A stretch of 64,000 nt of DNA from Buxus sempervirens (Eukaryota > Streptophyta > Magnoliopsida > Buxales > Buxaceae). Positions within the stretch are counted from its first letter, which is position 1. Each line of letters starts with the position of its first letter. The position numbers and the translations under genes were made by a program. Where the stretch lies: contig CANNZS020000005.1 in the NCBI GenBank assembly GCA_947561395.2, positions 62,001 to 126,000 of the forward strand, written 5' to 3'. The notes under the pieces were generated by a model. The model saw nothing but the letters and a program-made list of their open reading frames with translations. It made no database searches and was not told where the DNA came from. Of this stretch, positions 1-12,406 are shown one piece after another.

Positions 1-121
1 GTCCAAATACTCATTCATGCAACAAGTCCAAGAAGCAATCATTGAATGAGACTCCTCAAACATCATTAGCTCGTTTGGAACTCTTAATTAATTTCAATCT
101 CCTTCCCACATAAGCAACATT
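1..121 (+). pseudogene. RNase H-like (LINE-type) remnant, 5' part
   Basis: This matches the upstream part of the better preserved remnant at 48690-49080. Readable pieces resemble the plant non-LTR RNase H domain (RVT_3 type) in short, frame-broken stretches. It is separated from its continuation at 1572-1745 by the hAT-like element at 130-1571. It is a passenger in the duplicated GST unit, not a gene. Confidence 0.45.
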
Positions 122-129
122 ATCAGAAA

Positions 130-1571
130 TAGAGCTGTAAGTAGGGAGGGTTGGGCTGGGTTTCAATGAGTTAAGGCTCAACCCTAACTAAAATTAGTGA
201 ACCCAAACTCTTTGAGCCTAAACCCAACCCATAAATTATGTCTTGAGTTCGGGTTGGGTTCGGGCCGACCCAAACTTTTTTTTCTACTTGATATAATGAT
301 ACATTCACATATATAAGACTACAAAATTTCAATATATATATAATAAAGTTTATTTGCATATACATTGATTTCTTTATGTATTAGGTTAAAAAATGATTCC
401 TAAAAGTCCACCAAACTTTTGAGCGTGTTGTGGACCTGTGGTATTAGGTAAACTAGCTTATGAAACTAAGTAGCACAATTAAGCAAGGATATTGAAACAT
501 AATAACAACTTTCAAACCAACAGAAATTTTAGAACATATTAAAGCAAGGTAATTCAACTCAAAGAGTGTTCATATGACTAATAGTTTCAAAGAAGTAGAA
601 AGAAAATTAAAAAAAATAGGACCCAAAGGGGTGAAAATGTGTAAACAAAACCTTATCTCAAACAAATTAACTAAATTAATGGCCACTCGTTCTTTGCTGC
701 TTCACGTTTTGGTTCTGATCTAAGGGTCTCAGGTCTTTGCTTCTTTGTTCAGATTTTCTGGTAAATATCATTCATGGGGTCCCACTTGACGTTTTTCTTG
801 TTATGTAACAATAAACGTGTAAAGTTGAGTTTTGAGTTGGATATTGGCTAAAGCGTCGTTATCTCTTCTTGCAAGCAAATAGGCCCCTCCCCCTTGTTAG
901 CTAAATGGCTAAAACTCCAAAACTATAAGGTATAGGAAAAAACCTCCATCTTTTTCTAGTATGTGATGAGTGCATTTTTATCAACTAAAATAGAACCTTA
1001 GCTCAGTGCCTAACGGATTGAAGGGGATATCAGAAATCATCGTTGAAAGTTTCTACATACCTGTCCGTGCTAGGGTAAGATTTGGAACTTGATGTTGGAG
1101 CAATCAAGTGGCAGCTGGTATGCAGGACGAATGGACAAGGCGAACAAGAAGAGTGCTTAGCAAAAGAATGGAGAAGGCGAAATCAAGCTTGCTAGCTGCT
1201 GCCGATCAAGCTCCTTTGTTGGGGGATTTCTCTAGCTAGGTTGTGTCTTTGAGTTGTGAGGCACTAAAGCTAGAAGAGAGGGGCAGTGAGCGGGGCGAGT
1301 TGTTCTGTTGTGGTAGAGAGATGGGAGAAGACAAAAAACAAACACAAAGTCATATAGAGGTTGCAGGATCCAAATGTTAATTTTTTAGTTGTATATATAG
1401 TTTGGGTTTTTTCGGGTTTTTTGGGCAGTACCTTGCGAGCCCAAGCCCAGTCCAAACTCAACTTCAGACTCAAGATTGAGCCTAGCCCAAACCCAAACCC
1501 AAAATTATTTCTTACATAGGGTTGTTATTCGGGGTGGGTTTCGAGGGGTCCGGGCAAAACTTACAGCTCTA
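130..1571. mobile_element. Non-autonomous hAT-like element, 1442 bp
   Basis: The element begins TAGAGCTGTAAGT and ends with the inverse of the same 13 bases. Subterminal DNA is rich in GGGTTGGG and CCCAACCC motifs. The paralogous unit near 48871 is uninterrupted, which shows the empty site. The flanks (atcagaaa and tccagaag) are a degraded 8-bp duplication. No transposase-like reading frame was found inside. A relative with the same termini is at 23695-26579. Confidence 0.8.
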
Positions 1572-2529
1572 TCCAGAAGGCTAACCAGAGAATTATTGAG
1601 CCAAATACCTCATCTAGAATTCTCAATTGTATATTTACAAAGACGCTAATCAAGCAGTTGATCTTTTGGCAAATTTTGCAGCAATTACTCATTTATTGGA
1701 GATGTAAACCTCCTCACTTTCTTAATTCTGTATCATTTGATGACTTTCATGGCCACTTTGAGGCTAGACTTTTTACATTTTTAAAAAAAATTTCTTTACT
1801 TAAAAAAATAAAATGGAAGAAGTCAACTGCCTCTTTGAAAGTTACCAAAAGTAAAATCACCTTTCTTAAAATAATTTTACAAAGCCCATTTATAACAAAC
1901 TTGTCCGAATTTTTCAATTGCTCGTGCAAACATATAAAATTAATGCTCTTTATTTTTTAATTTTAAATAATTTCTAAACATCTTTCCTATTATATTTTAA
2001 AAATATTAAAACTATTTTTTTTTTTATGACCAGGTAGTAACTTGGTCTGGGTTATTGAATTACTTGGATAGATAGAGAGCCGAGTTACAAGGCCTCTCCG
2101 AGTTTATTAACACTGCATGCATTGAACTGAAACACTAAATTATTCTTAGTCAAATGGGAAATACAAAGCCTTGTAACTTTTGTTTATTATATACCAGAAG
2201 GGATGCATGGGTGTAGGAAGGGACGGAGAGAGACATTGTTTCAGGGAATATTTGTAAAATTGATTATTAGGTTTTGGAAAATTTGAGGCAATTTTGACCG
2301 TTCTACTGTTTTATAAATAAATCTTTTCAATAGTGTGTAAGGGCTGTTTTGGAAAGCTGCATATTTTGTTCGACATGATTTCCAAATGGCCTCTTCTCTT
2401 TTCAGATTAAACGCCATGACATGATTTGCAAAACCTGTTTATATAACAAACTCGTCCGAATTTTTCAGTTACTCGTGCCTGTAATTAATTAACTCGATCG
2501 GTAAACATATAAAATTAATGCTCTTCTTT
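1572..2529. other. GST 3' flank module with RNase H-like remnant
   Basis: No gene here. Bases 1572-1745 continue the RNase H-like remnant; a frame reading DANQAVDLLANF is typical of the end of plant non-LTR RNase H domains. The rest is AT-rich and aligns with 48900-49830 and, in part, with 27600-28030. It is the conserved downstream flank of the duplicated GST unit. Confidence 0.6.
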
Positions 2530-2538
2530 TTTTAATTT

Positions 2539-4159
2539 GGGAAATTTACGCGTACACCCCCTGAGGTTTGGAAAAGTGTCACGGACACCCCCTGTAGTTC
2601 AAAACGGATCACTTATTACCCCTGTAGTTTTAAAAACCGTCACCCACTACCCCTGCCGTTACATCCCACCCCAACATCGTTAGGTCACTTTTTTAAATGA
2701 CCAAAATACCCCTCTATAAAACCTCTTCTTCGTTCTTCTTCTCCAAGTAAAAGAACCATTGGTTATATTGTCCCACACCATTGAATGGTCGGCATTGGCT
2801 ATCATCTTGTTCCAATGTGATGGCTTCAACTTCGTTTGACCTGGACTAGTCTCTATCGAACCTGCTCCAGGTGCAGGCTTTGCTCGCTTGCTGGCGTTTG
2901 GCTTCTCTCTACGTATAGTCGGCTATTTCAACAACGAAATCGAACCACCTGTCGGAGATGGTGGTGGTGGTGGTGGTGGTGGAGATGGAGATGGGTTTTT
3001 CCTAGCCGGAAGCAGTGGCAGTGTTGGTGGAGCTGGGTTTTTCACCGGTGGAGGTGGTGGCTGCGGAGGTTGAGGAGGTGGAGGTGGAGGTGGAGGTGGT
3101 GGCTTTGTCACTGCCAAAAGAGAAATCATATCAGGCGAAGATCTTTCCCAATTCCGCAATTCAAGTTTCGATAGATCTTTCCCAATAATTGTTCTGTCAG
3201 TTATGTTAGAAAACCCTAGCGGAAGAGTCATTAACATAAACAATGTCATCTGAAACAAATTTAAATCTGAAAAAAATTAATACCCAGATCGCAAATTCAC
3301 CGCACAAAAGACACCCACATCCCCAAAAAAATAATTTCCTCGAATTCGGATTCCTTGTTATGGAAGGATTTCTGTGAAAAGATAGGTTCAAGCATAACTA
3401 AAAATGACTTTCGAAAACCCACATGAAGTTTCCATTTTTTTACGAAACTTGTATCATGGATGATACCGTTGTAGAGAATCCATGATCCAAAATTAATATT
3501 TCTCTACAAACCAATCTCAAGCAATGATATCGCTGCTACTCCAATGCCTCTGTCCCTTTAATCCCACAACCCAACAAAAATGCTCTTTCATACCCACATC
3601 AAAGTTTCCTCTGTTTCTTCCATTCCGTACTCCAGATCCAACAAGTTCCACAAATAAAGAACAAAAAAAATGAGTAGATATCAAGCGATGGTTTGTGAAT
3701 TTTCTGCTCTCGCTGTATACTCAAAGTTTACGTGAGGGGGGAAACGAGGAATCTGTTTTGATATCCTTCGTCGACTCCCTTTTCAAATCGTCTGTTCTTC
3801 TTCTTCATTATTCTAGCTTTCTCCAATAAAGCACATCCACACCATTTTCTTCCACGAACAATCCTTTGAGATTCCCATCGAATCGCTTGACATCCTCACG
3901 AGACAGCGGAGTCTCTTTCCGATGACCGGCAAGAGTATCATTGTCGTCCTCACTCCGGAGAAAAAGGACGAAGAAGAGGCTTTAAAGAGAGGTATTTTGG
4001 CCATTTAAAAAGTGATTTAACGGCGTTGGAGTGGGAATTAACGGCAAGGGTAGTTGGTGACGGTTTTTGAAACTACAGGGGTAGTAAGTGATCCGTTTTA
4101 AACTACAGGGGTGTCCGTGACATTTTCCCAAACCTCAGGGGGTGTAGTGTAAATTTCCC
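2539..4159. mobile_element. MULE (Pack-MULE) carrying a formin fragment
   Basis: Long imperfect terminal inverted repeats of about 190-200 bp (2539 to about 2740, and about 3958 to 4159) start GGGAAATTTAC and contain CCCCCTGAGGTTTGG. They are flanked by an exact 9-bp duplication, ttttaattt (2530-2538 and 4160-4168). Related GST units at about 28031 and 49828 carry the uninterrupted target. No transposase is encoded; the interior holds a proline-rich formin segment. Family call: Mutator-like, non-autonomous. Confidence 0.9.
2744..3258 (-). pseudogene. Captured formin fragment (FH1 plus start of FH2)
   Basis: Reading leftwards from 3258, an open frame reaches a proline-rich block (about 3112-2950) with runs of 8-10 prolines, as in formin FH1 domains. 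After an in-frame TAG near 2933, the same frame continues to LKPSHWNKM and ADHSMVWDNI, the conserved start of the plant FH2 actin-nucleating domain, and stops being formin-like at the MULE terminal repeat. The whole piece lies between the inverted repeats, so it was captured by the element. It lacks nearly all of FH2 and cannot nucleate actin. The stretch starting MFQMTLFMLMTLPLG looks like a hydrophobic leader, but its origin is uncertain. Confidence 0.75.
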
Positions 4160-4340
4160 TTTTAATTTTAAATTATTTCTAAAAATCTTACTAGGTCTCA
4201 CTGTTTAATTATAAACACCGCACTGTAACACTAAATTATTCTTATATTCAAATAGGAAAAACATAGCTTATTCGTTTATTATATATAAGAAAGAAGAGAT
4301 CTATCTCTCTCTCTCTCATAACTTAAAGTTGGTAGATGGA

Positions 4341-5183
<843 letters not shown>

Positions 5184-5220
5184 TCATGGAGGTTGTTCTC
5201 ATACCAGACATGTGGAGTTC

Positions 5221-5227
5221 ATTTATA
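5221..5227 (-). promoter_or_regulatory. Candidate TATA box of the GST at 4341-5177
   Basis: On the minus strand this reads TATAAAT, 44 bases upstream of the ATG, inside a block (CCATTAAACACTATAAATG) conserved in the upstream regions of paralogues. It would leave only a very short 5' leader. Confidence 0.5.
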
Positions 5228-5392
5228 GTGTTTAATGGAGTCTTCTTTGCTGGGGCACTAAGCTTTCCAGTTGAAAAATTCCACATATACAGATGTACTA
5301 ACAATGTTTTTCTTTATTTAATTGTTTAAAAAGTTTTCCATATGGACTGTTGAATTAATTGAATATCGTTCCATGAGGCGATAAGCCACATG

Positions 5393-5632
5393 GTTCTAGG
5401 GTTTGGGATTGTTTATTGGGAGTGAGAGCAAAGTTGGGTGATGTTCGTTGCATATGTGCTCACTGGTGACGTGTTCTAGGGTTTGGGATTGTTTATTGGG
5501 AGTGAGAGCAAAGTCGGGTGATGTTCGTTGCATATGTGCTCACTGGTGACGTGTTCTAGGGTTTGGGATTGTTTATTGGGAGTGAGAGCAAAGTTGGGTG
5601 ATGTTCGTTGCATTTGTGCTCACTGGCGACGT
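5393..5632 (+). repeat. Three tandem 80-bp promoter repeats with TGACGT motifs
   Basis: Three copies of an 80-bp unit begin GTTCTAGGGTTTGGG at 5393, 5473 and 5553. The first two end in CACTGGTGACGT; the third has CGACGT instead, and a further TGACGT lies at 5679-5684 after a T tract (about 5633-5652). Paralogous promoters at about 47298 and 51079 have one copy only. TGACG is the core of as-1/ocs elements, bound by TGA bZIP factors and known to drive GST induction. The repeats lie 216-455 bases upstream of the GST start. Confidence 0.8.
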
Positions 5633-5684
5633 CTTTTTTTTTTTTTTTTTTTGATGGAAGTGCTCACTGAGTCACTGGTGACGT

Positions 5685-6013
5685 TAAAATACAGGATCTA
5701 ACAGATTATGTTTTAGTTAACACACAAATCGATGCGAACTCAACAGCTATCCCACTTTCACCTACTCAGAAAAGGAAAAGTCAAACATTAACTCAATCAA
5801 GCAATCACTACCGTTGATTTGTTCCAACTCAGTATTCTTTAATCGGGAGCCTTATCATCTGTCTCATCGGATCCCTTGTTTGGTCAATTAAATTTAAAAA
5901 AAAAAGGGCCATATTCATATATTCAATCTTTCAACTGGAAGCTTGCTTGGCAAGTAAGAAGACTGGTCCATTGAACACCATGAAACATGGCGCTGACTCC
6001 GACATCAAGCAAG
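5685..6013. other. Conserved upstream module of the GST unit
   Basis: No gene seen. The block is shared with 47384-47704 and 51161-51481 and ends in the same GACATCAAGCAAG. In the other two units a SINE follows at that point; here a GST exon-1 scrap follows instead. Confidence 0.6.
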
Positions 6014-6116
6014 GTGGAAGCGAAGTTGTTGGGAGCTTGGTCTAGTCCATATCTTTACAGAGTCGTATGGGCTCTTAAACTGAAGGGTATAGCCTACGAA
6101 TACATAGAAGAAGATC
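6014..6116 (+). pseudogene. GST exon-1 fragment (N-terminal third only)
   Basis: Matches codons 1 to about 35 of tau GST exon 1 in the forward direction. The first codon is GTG where paralogues have ATG, and the similarity ends after IEED. No partner exon follows. A similar scrap is at 26649-26712. Confidence 0.8.
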
Positions 6117-6462
6117 CCTACGAGGGTTAAAGATCTGCATCCAATAATTCAACTGCCTGCTTAGTTCCCAAGAAAAAAAACTCCCTCCATTAGGGAGAAA
6201 AAGAAAAAAAGGAAAAGCAATCACTAGTTCACTACCATAGATTTAAGTATTCCAACTAATTTTTCTTTAATTGGGATCCGTATGATCTCTTGGAAACCTT
6301 TGTTAATTTGTTCAATCAATTATTTTGAGAAAAACAAGAAAAATAAAATCTAGATCCAATATTTTAACAGGAAACTTGCTTTCCAAGTAAGAAGTTTCCA
6401 CTGAACACTATATATAAATGATGAACTTAACATGGCTGTTGAAGGGTTGTCGTTCATCGAAC
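6117..6462. other. Upstream region of the plus-strand GST pseudogene
   Basis: AT-rich, no gene. It resembles the module at 5780-6010 and aligns with 26713-27224, where a LINE piece interrupts it. Confidence 0.5.
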
Positions 6463-7311
6463 ATGGAAGAAGTGAAGCTTTTGGGAGCCTGGTCTAGCCC
6501 ATTTCTTTACAGAGTCATTTGGGCTTTGAAACTGAAGGGTATAGCCTATGAGTACATAGAAGAAGACCTCTCGAACAAGAGTCCCTTACTCCTGCAATAC
6601 AACCTAGTTCACAAGAAGATCCCAGTTCTCGTTCATGGCGGAAAAGCTATTATAGAGTCGGTCGTCATCCTTGAATACATCGAAGAGACATGGCCACAGA
6701 GCCCGTTCATGGCGGAAGTTTGTTGACGATAAGGTACGCAAAAGGATTCGTGGATTTTATTTCATATTCAACAAAATGTGTTTCTGTTCTCTCTGTAAAT
6801 TACATGGTAAGTAGATAGTTATTTAAGTGCCCCAATAATATTATTATCTTTATTTGGTAAAATTAACCAAGAAGGTGAATTAGCCAACTGGCGTAGAAAG
6901 GTAGTAATCTTTACTTACTCTCTAGTCCTAAATGAGTTCTTGTTCATGTAGACTCCAAGTGCGAGGCTGTTATACAGCTCGGTCGGGGAAGAACGAGAGA
7001 AAGCCATGAAAGAAAGCTTGGAAATATTGGGAGTCATTGAAGAACATGGACTTGGAGAGAAGAAGTTCTTCAGCTGAGACAAGATTGGATTAGCAGACTT
7101 GGTCTTTGGAGCCATGGATCACTGGTCGCAAGTGTTGGAAGAAGTATTGGAGATCAAGCTGGTGGAAGAGAAAATGTTCCCTCGCTAATATGCATGGAGA
7201 CAAAAGTTCAAGGAGCACCCTGTGATCAAAGAGAACCTCCCTGATCATGCCAAAATGTTGCAGGCTATCAAGCGCCGGAGGGAGACGTTGTTAGTATCTC
7301 CATCTTACTAG
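6463..7311 (+). pseudogene. Tau GST pseudogene, two exons, plus strand
   Basis: Exon 1 (6463-6733) begins [14 protein letters not shown] and is intact to WPQSPF. It then lacks about 38 bases that encode the [14 protein letters not shown] region, which shifts the frame. A GT splice site follows DDKG as in the family. Exon 2 (6952-7311) is alignable over its full 120 codons but has two in-frame stops, one after EKKFFS and one after KMFPR. Catalytic Ser12 and the Asp of GLADLVFG are still present, so it died after working as a gene. Its sequence is closest to the intact gene at 14516-15613. Confidence 0.92.
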
Positions 7312-7834
7312 TAGATTGGATTTTTTTCCCTGTTTGGGTCTTTATGTGTTTGAATAGGAAAATATGAGATAAAAGAGGCTTTTGTTCTTTCATGTTGTGA
7401 CCAAGGTTTTGAATTTCGGTGCACCTGGGCGTGCAGCCCAGGGCACCGAACGGCATTTCATCGGCACGCCGGCGAAATGCCGTCGATTTGCCAGAAAACC
7501 GATTTTCCTATGGTTTCCGGCGAATCGAACGAAATTTCGACAAAAACATTTTTTTGTGCTTTTTTTTCAAAAAAAATGCTAAATCTACAACAACTCAACA
7601 AGCATAAGTTATATACTTCAAAATTGCACTTAAATTACCACAAGCATCAATAATATATCTCAAAAATCATGAAAACACAATGTGGCATGTAAATGTAATG
7701 ATCGGGCCTATCGGGGTGATGCTGTGTGCGCTATGTTTAAACTTTAAATAAAAAATAACAAAGAGGATCCAAATTTTAAATTAAACTAAAACAACAATAT
7801 ATAAAGTAAAAAAACATATAATCATACCGTCAAA

Positions 7835-10800
7835 TCAGACATGAAATGAACGACGTGGCTCAAACCCTGATCTCTCGCCAATAAAATGACAGTAGCACTT
7901 CCATCCCATCCGAAATCTATATTCTCTTTGAAATGCACGGACGTGTTGCTCATACTCCTCCTGTGTCATGTGAGCCATGATACTAACTGGAGGGAAATCA
8001 TCATAATAGTAGCACGTCTCTTGCTCTAATGGAGATGAAAGAGACGGCGCAGGATAACCGGGATGCTCGTATGGAGGGGCTACTGCTACAGCTCCAATAC
8101 CAATAGATACAACAGGCATAGGATAATAGCCATACAGATATGGATTCACTGGAAAGATCCCAAATGGATCAGATGTCTGCATGTGTGCTCCAGGATATCC
8201 GTCTGATGTACTATAACTACTACTATCCGATGAATCTACTAGCCCAATCTGCTGAGGATAATAGGCTGGATAGTGTCCCTGGGTCAGTTGTGGTGGATAG
8301 TGAGGATACTGCTCTCCATAAGAACTCGATGATCCTCCAACATCTAAAGATCCGAAACTCTATGCCACGGAGGACGAGTCATCGTGCATCCCTGTATGCT
8401 GTCTCTCCTTGCCTTTCCTCCTCTAAAAGGAATATCCCCCACTCTCATTACGATCTCTATCTTTGTGGTCAGTATCCTGTGCGGTATGATGGAAAGCCAC
8501 CTCTTCAGTAAATGGGCTCAACCCCTGGCCACTGGTGCCAACACCACCATAACCACCACTAGCACCACCATCTCCATCATCATCATCTGAAGATCCGGAC
8601 TCATCCTCATCATCTGTCTCCTCCTCCTCCTCCTCTGACAATGAAACATGCCTACGGGCTGGGACTGGGGCTGGTGTCGTCGCAGTAGCGGAAAAAGGAA
8701 CAACTCTGATGAGGTTATCCAATGAGTCTCCACGAACCTCCCCCTCTCCTCCTCCATAGCTGTGTCTACATCGATGCCCAACTCTGCTGCAGCCTGTGAT
8801 ATGACTGGGCTAGGACTACGATCAGCCTGATCCATCTCAACACATCTAACCCACTCTGCAAATGGATCATCGTCATTGACTTCATTACTAAATAACACAT
8901 CCAAAGGATCCTTCACAATCGTGGCGGCAGTGCCGTGCTCTATCTCTAACTGCTTTGTCCTTAACCTCATGTTATAATGGTAGAAGACCAACTTCTGTAA
9001 CTTCTGATAAGCTAGCCGGTTCCTCTGCTTCGTGTGTATGAGTGCGAACGTACTCCAATTGCGCTCACAAGCAGAAGAGGATGTTGTCTGAACCAATATT
9101 CGACACGCTAACTTCTACAGTGTAAGGGCACTTGTGCTATGCATCGCCCACCATTCACCTGGATTTACAAATAGAAAATATTAAAAATTATTTAGAAATT
9201 AGAAATTTAAAATATTAATATTCATAATCCCTTGTCAGTTTTCACTTACACGGCATCATCTTGTTCCGCGATACAATCGCCGTAGTCAACCCGAATGAGC
9301 CCATTGCATTTCTAAATTGTATCAGCTGGTAGTGAAATAATTTGAAAGGGTCAATACTTAATAATTAATATAACTATTAAGAAGAAGTGATATCCATAAC
9401 ATAAGTGAATTTAAATGCTACGGCCCCTACCTCATTTCCAAAATCCCCAACTAATTGTGAATGGGGGTCCAACTTCATGAAAACCTCATGGATACGAGCG
9501 TAGAGGTCGTGGTGTGCGCCAAGATTATCCTTATAATGATATTTGGGATTCAAATAATATGATACATTGACGATTACAAGAAAAAACCTTAGTACAATAA
9601 TTAAAATATAATTATAAACATGATTCAACATAAAATGATTCAAATAAAATTGTAATTATACCTACTGCATGCAAAGGATGTCTTAGCGACTTATACCATT
9701 TGTCGTTAACAATCTTCAGTACCCATTGATGTGATTTGGGTGATCCAGCCTTAATCTGAGCTTTCATCACCACCATACACTTATAAATGGATCCTATCGT
9801 AGGATAGGAATCTGTGTCAAGTAGCCGCAGTATACGGTATATGGGGTGCAGTATAGCAATCAACTCTCGCACATGCTCCCAAAAAGTGCTGGACAAAACA
9901 ATGTCCTCTACTCTCCTCCCGGTCTCTTTGCAACTCTGAGCACAATTCGTCCAATCGTCACTGGTAAATAGAGATCTCAATCCCTGCTTGTGGCTCAGAA
10001 TACTATCCAATGCAATATAGTTCGTACCGAATCTAGTAATCCCCGGCCGAACTATGTCCCCACCACATCTCTCTCTCATCTTCGCTCGTACGAAATTATG
10101 GTTGTACACAAATGTGGTGAGTGCTCGTGCATCGCTCAATGTCGTCAGCACCTGGCTTCTCATGCCAATCTCCTCTAGCATCAAGTCAGTGCAATGTGCA
10201 GCAAAGGGTGCCCAATACAGGTTATACCGCTCCTGTAATGTCTCGCCGGCTTTCTTGAACGCACTGGCATTGTCTGTTACAATCTGAATGATGTTCTCAT
10301 GGTCAACCTCCTGTACCACGCTCTCTAATAAGCTGGTAATATAGGGGGCATCCTTGATATTGTGATATGCATCAACAGATCTCAAGAACACTGCCCTGCC
10401 TCTACAATACAACATGAAATTGATGATGGACATTTTAGTAAGACCTGTACATCCATCACACATGATCGTAACTCCAAACTGCTTCTAGTGGGGTTGTAGC
10501 GATGTAATAAACTCTCTCATCTCTGCTTCCTCCTGATCCAAGTACTTACCCATAATCTCCCGTGGCGTAGGAGGCAAGACTCCCTGACCCGACTCCTGGA
10601 TAACATCGACCATGTTCTTGAAATGGGGGCTCCCTGCTGCATTCGCTAGAATGTGATTGAAGATAAAAAATTTTGGATATAAACTTCCCCATTTTCTCCC
10701 TGACAGTGCCCTTGCTCCACACATCCTTCAATTTCTTCTACTTGGCACCAGATGAATGCTACATACTCGGCTCCATAGGATAATCAGGCATCCTGGTGCT

Positions 10801-11352
10801 AGGTCCAGCCCCAGCCCCATGTCTAGAACTAGGAGTAGGAGCATCAACATCTGCATCTCCTCTAGAAGTACCACCCTGTGAAATCCATGCCTCGCAGCCT
10901 CTGTCCTCTCAAACTCAGAATGCAAAGATGCTTGCACTGAGGCTCTGAATGCTGCCCTCTCTCTCTCTCTCTGTCACATACTCGGCTGGGTACACCATGT
11001 CATCGTCGTCATCAATATTAGGAGCCACAGAGGGTCGGATAGGCTCTGCCAATCTACGTCTAACCTCCTCCCGTGCATGCCTCTTCCCCTCCCTAGCTGC
11101 ACTCCCTGATGTCAAGTGCTCTCTCATCAGCCTCTGAACCTCTGGAGGGACTTGACGACAGTTAGCCACGTTACTGTAGCCGTGTGCCAAATGCTGCTTC
11201 AACCGTGATACTCCACCACCCTTTATGACTTGATGGCAATAATTGCAGGCCGTCTTATTTCTGTCTCCCTCGTATCTCGTGCAATGGGCCCAACCAATAT
11301 CCTGCCTCCTACCACCATTTCTACCCTCTCCACTACCACTGCCAGATGCCAT
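7835..11352 (-). pseudogene. hAT transposase gene (BED finger, DUF659, hATC), broken
   Basis: The gene begins at 11352 with MASGSGSGEG and a BED zinc finger (C36, C39, H54 and following residues). DUF659 and the catalytic core lie in 10463-9612, with the IVTDNASAF motif. Probable introns separate HPLHA (about 9665), YYLNPKYHY (about 9565-9410) and QFRNAMGSFGL (about 9330-9255). The hATC dimerisation block ERNWSTFALIHTKQRNRL lies at about 9070, followed by an acidic run and a proline/tyrosine-rich tail ending at 7835. Lesions seen: in-frame TAG at 10487-10485 and at 9117-9115, frame changes in the CT tract near 10960, near 10730 and near 8740. It should not make active enzyme. Confidence 0.85.
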
Positions 11353-11559
11353 ACTATCAATCCGTCTGACTGTCTCTAACAGACTAAGTGACTAACCAAG
11401 AAGCACTACACTGGAATCCGAACACCTGCACAAACGCACAGTAAGTCAGTAACAGAGCACAATAACAAATTATAAATATTAATCCACATTAGACAATACT
11501 AACATTACCAACTAATTATAATTTCTTATTTATAATTTATAAACTATATTATTATTTAT

Positions 11560-12230
11560 GAATTTTATGAATAATTTGGGATTAATTAATTCGAAAAATC
11601 ATAATTATATAAAAAAATTATAAAAACTCTAATTCTTCAAAATAAATTGTTCCATAATAAACAAATTATCTTTAGGAATTTAATTTGAGTACTTATATTT
11701 TTTTTATTAATTTTATGAATAATTAACTAATTTTCGGATTAATTAATTCAAAAAAATCACAAATACATAAAAAATTATATAAATTCCGATTTCTTAACAT
11801 AAATCATTCTACAATAAACAAATCAATTTTATGAATTTAATTTGAGTATTTATCTTTTTTTATTAATAATTAATTAATTTTCGGATTAATTAATTCCAAA
11901 AAATCAAAAATATATAAAAAAAATTATATAAAGTCCAATTATTTAACATAAATCATTCTACAAAAAATAAATCAATTTTATGAATTTAATTTGAGTATTT
12001 ATCTTTTTTTACTAATTTTATTAATAATTAATTAATTTTCGGATTAATTAATTCCAAAAAATAAAAAATACATAAAAAAATTATATAAACTCAAATTTCT
12101 TAACATAAATAATTCTACAATAAATAAATCAATTTTATGAATTAAATTTAGCAACTTATCTATTTTTCTTCATTTTCTAAATAATATATCAATTTTCGGA
12201 TTTAAAAATAAAAAATAATAATTTCTTAAA
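11560..12230 (+). repeat. AT-rich tandem repeats inside the hAT
   Basis: About five degenerate units of roughly 145-160 bp, each containing TTCGGATTAATTAATT and then CAATTTTATGAATTTAATTTG; anchors at about 11579, 11733, 11877, 12036 and 12193. It is non-coding and lies upstream of the transposase start. Subterminal or promoter function is possible but unproven. Confidence 0.7.
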
Positions 12231-12240
12231 AAATTAATCC

Positions 12241-12406
12241 GGGGGCACCCATTTGTAGATCGGGTGTCCCCATATAACATATATAATTATCAAAGTCAAC
12301 AACATTATTTATCTAATTTAAATGAATTAAAAAAATTATATGCATTTTCGGTACAAATAATTGCAAAAAATAAAACGCTGACACCCATCTGTAGATCGGG
12401 TGTCGG
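12241..12406. repeat. Pair of short hairpins sharing a CACCC-GGGTG stem
   Basis: Two stem-loops have the same plan: about 12241-12271 with arms GGGGGCACCC and GGGTGTCCCC around ATTTGTAGATC, and 12381-12405 with arms GACACCC and GGGTGTC around ATCTGTAGATC. They stand out as GC-rich islands in AT-rich DNA near the right end of the hAT. Confidence 0.6.

Noticed and set aside
2836-3174. Plus-strand frame very rich in tryptophan and arginine
   Set aside because: It is the antisense of the proline-rich formin block on the minus strand.
6463-7311. Plus-strand GST as a working gene
   Set aside because: A deletion in exon 1 and two stops in exon 2 rule it out.
8140-8511. Plus-strand open frames over the hAT transposase
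   Set aside because: They are antisense to the transposase tail and acidic region, with no family likeness.
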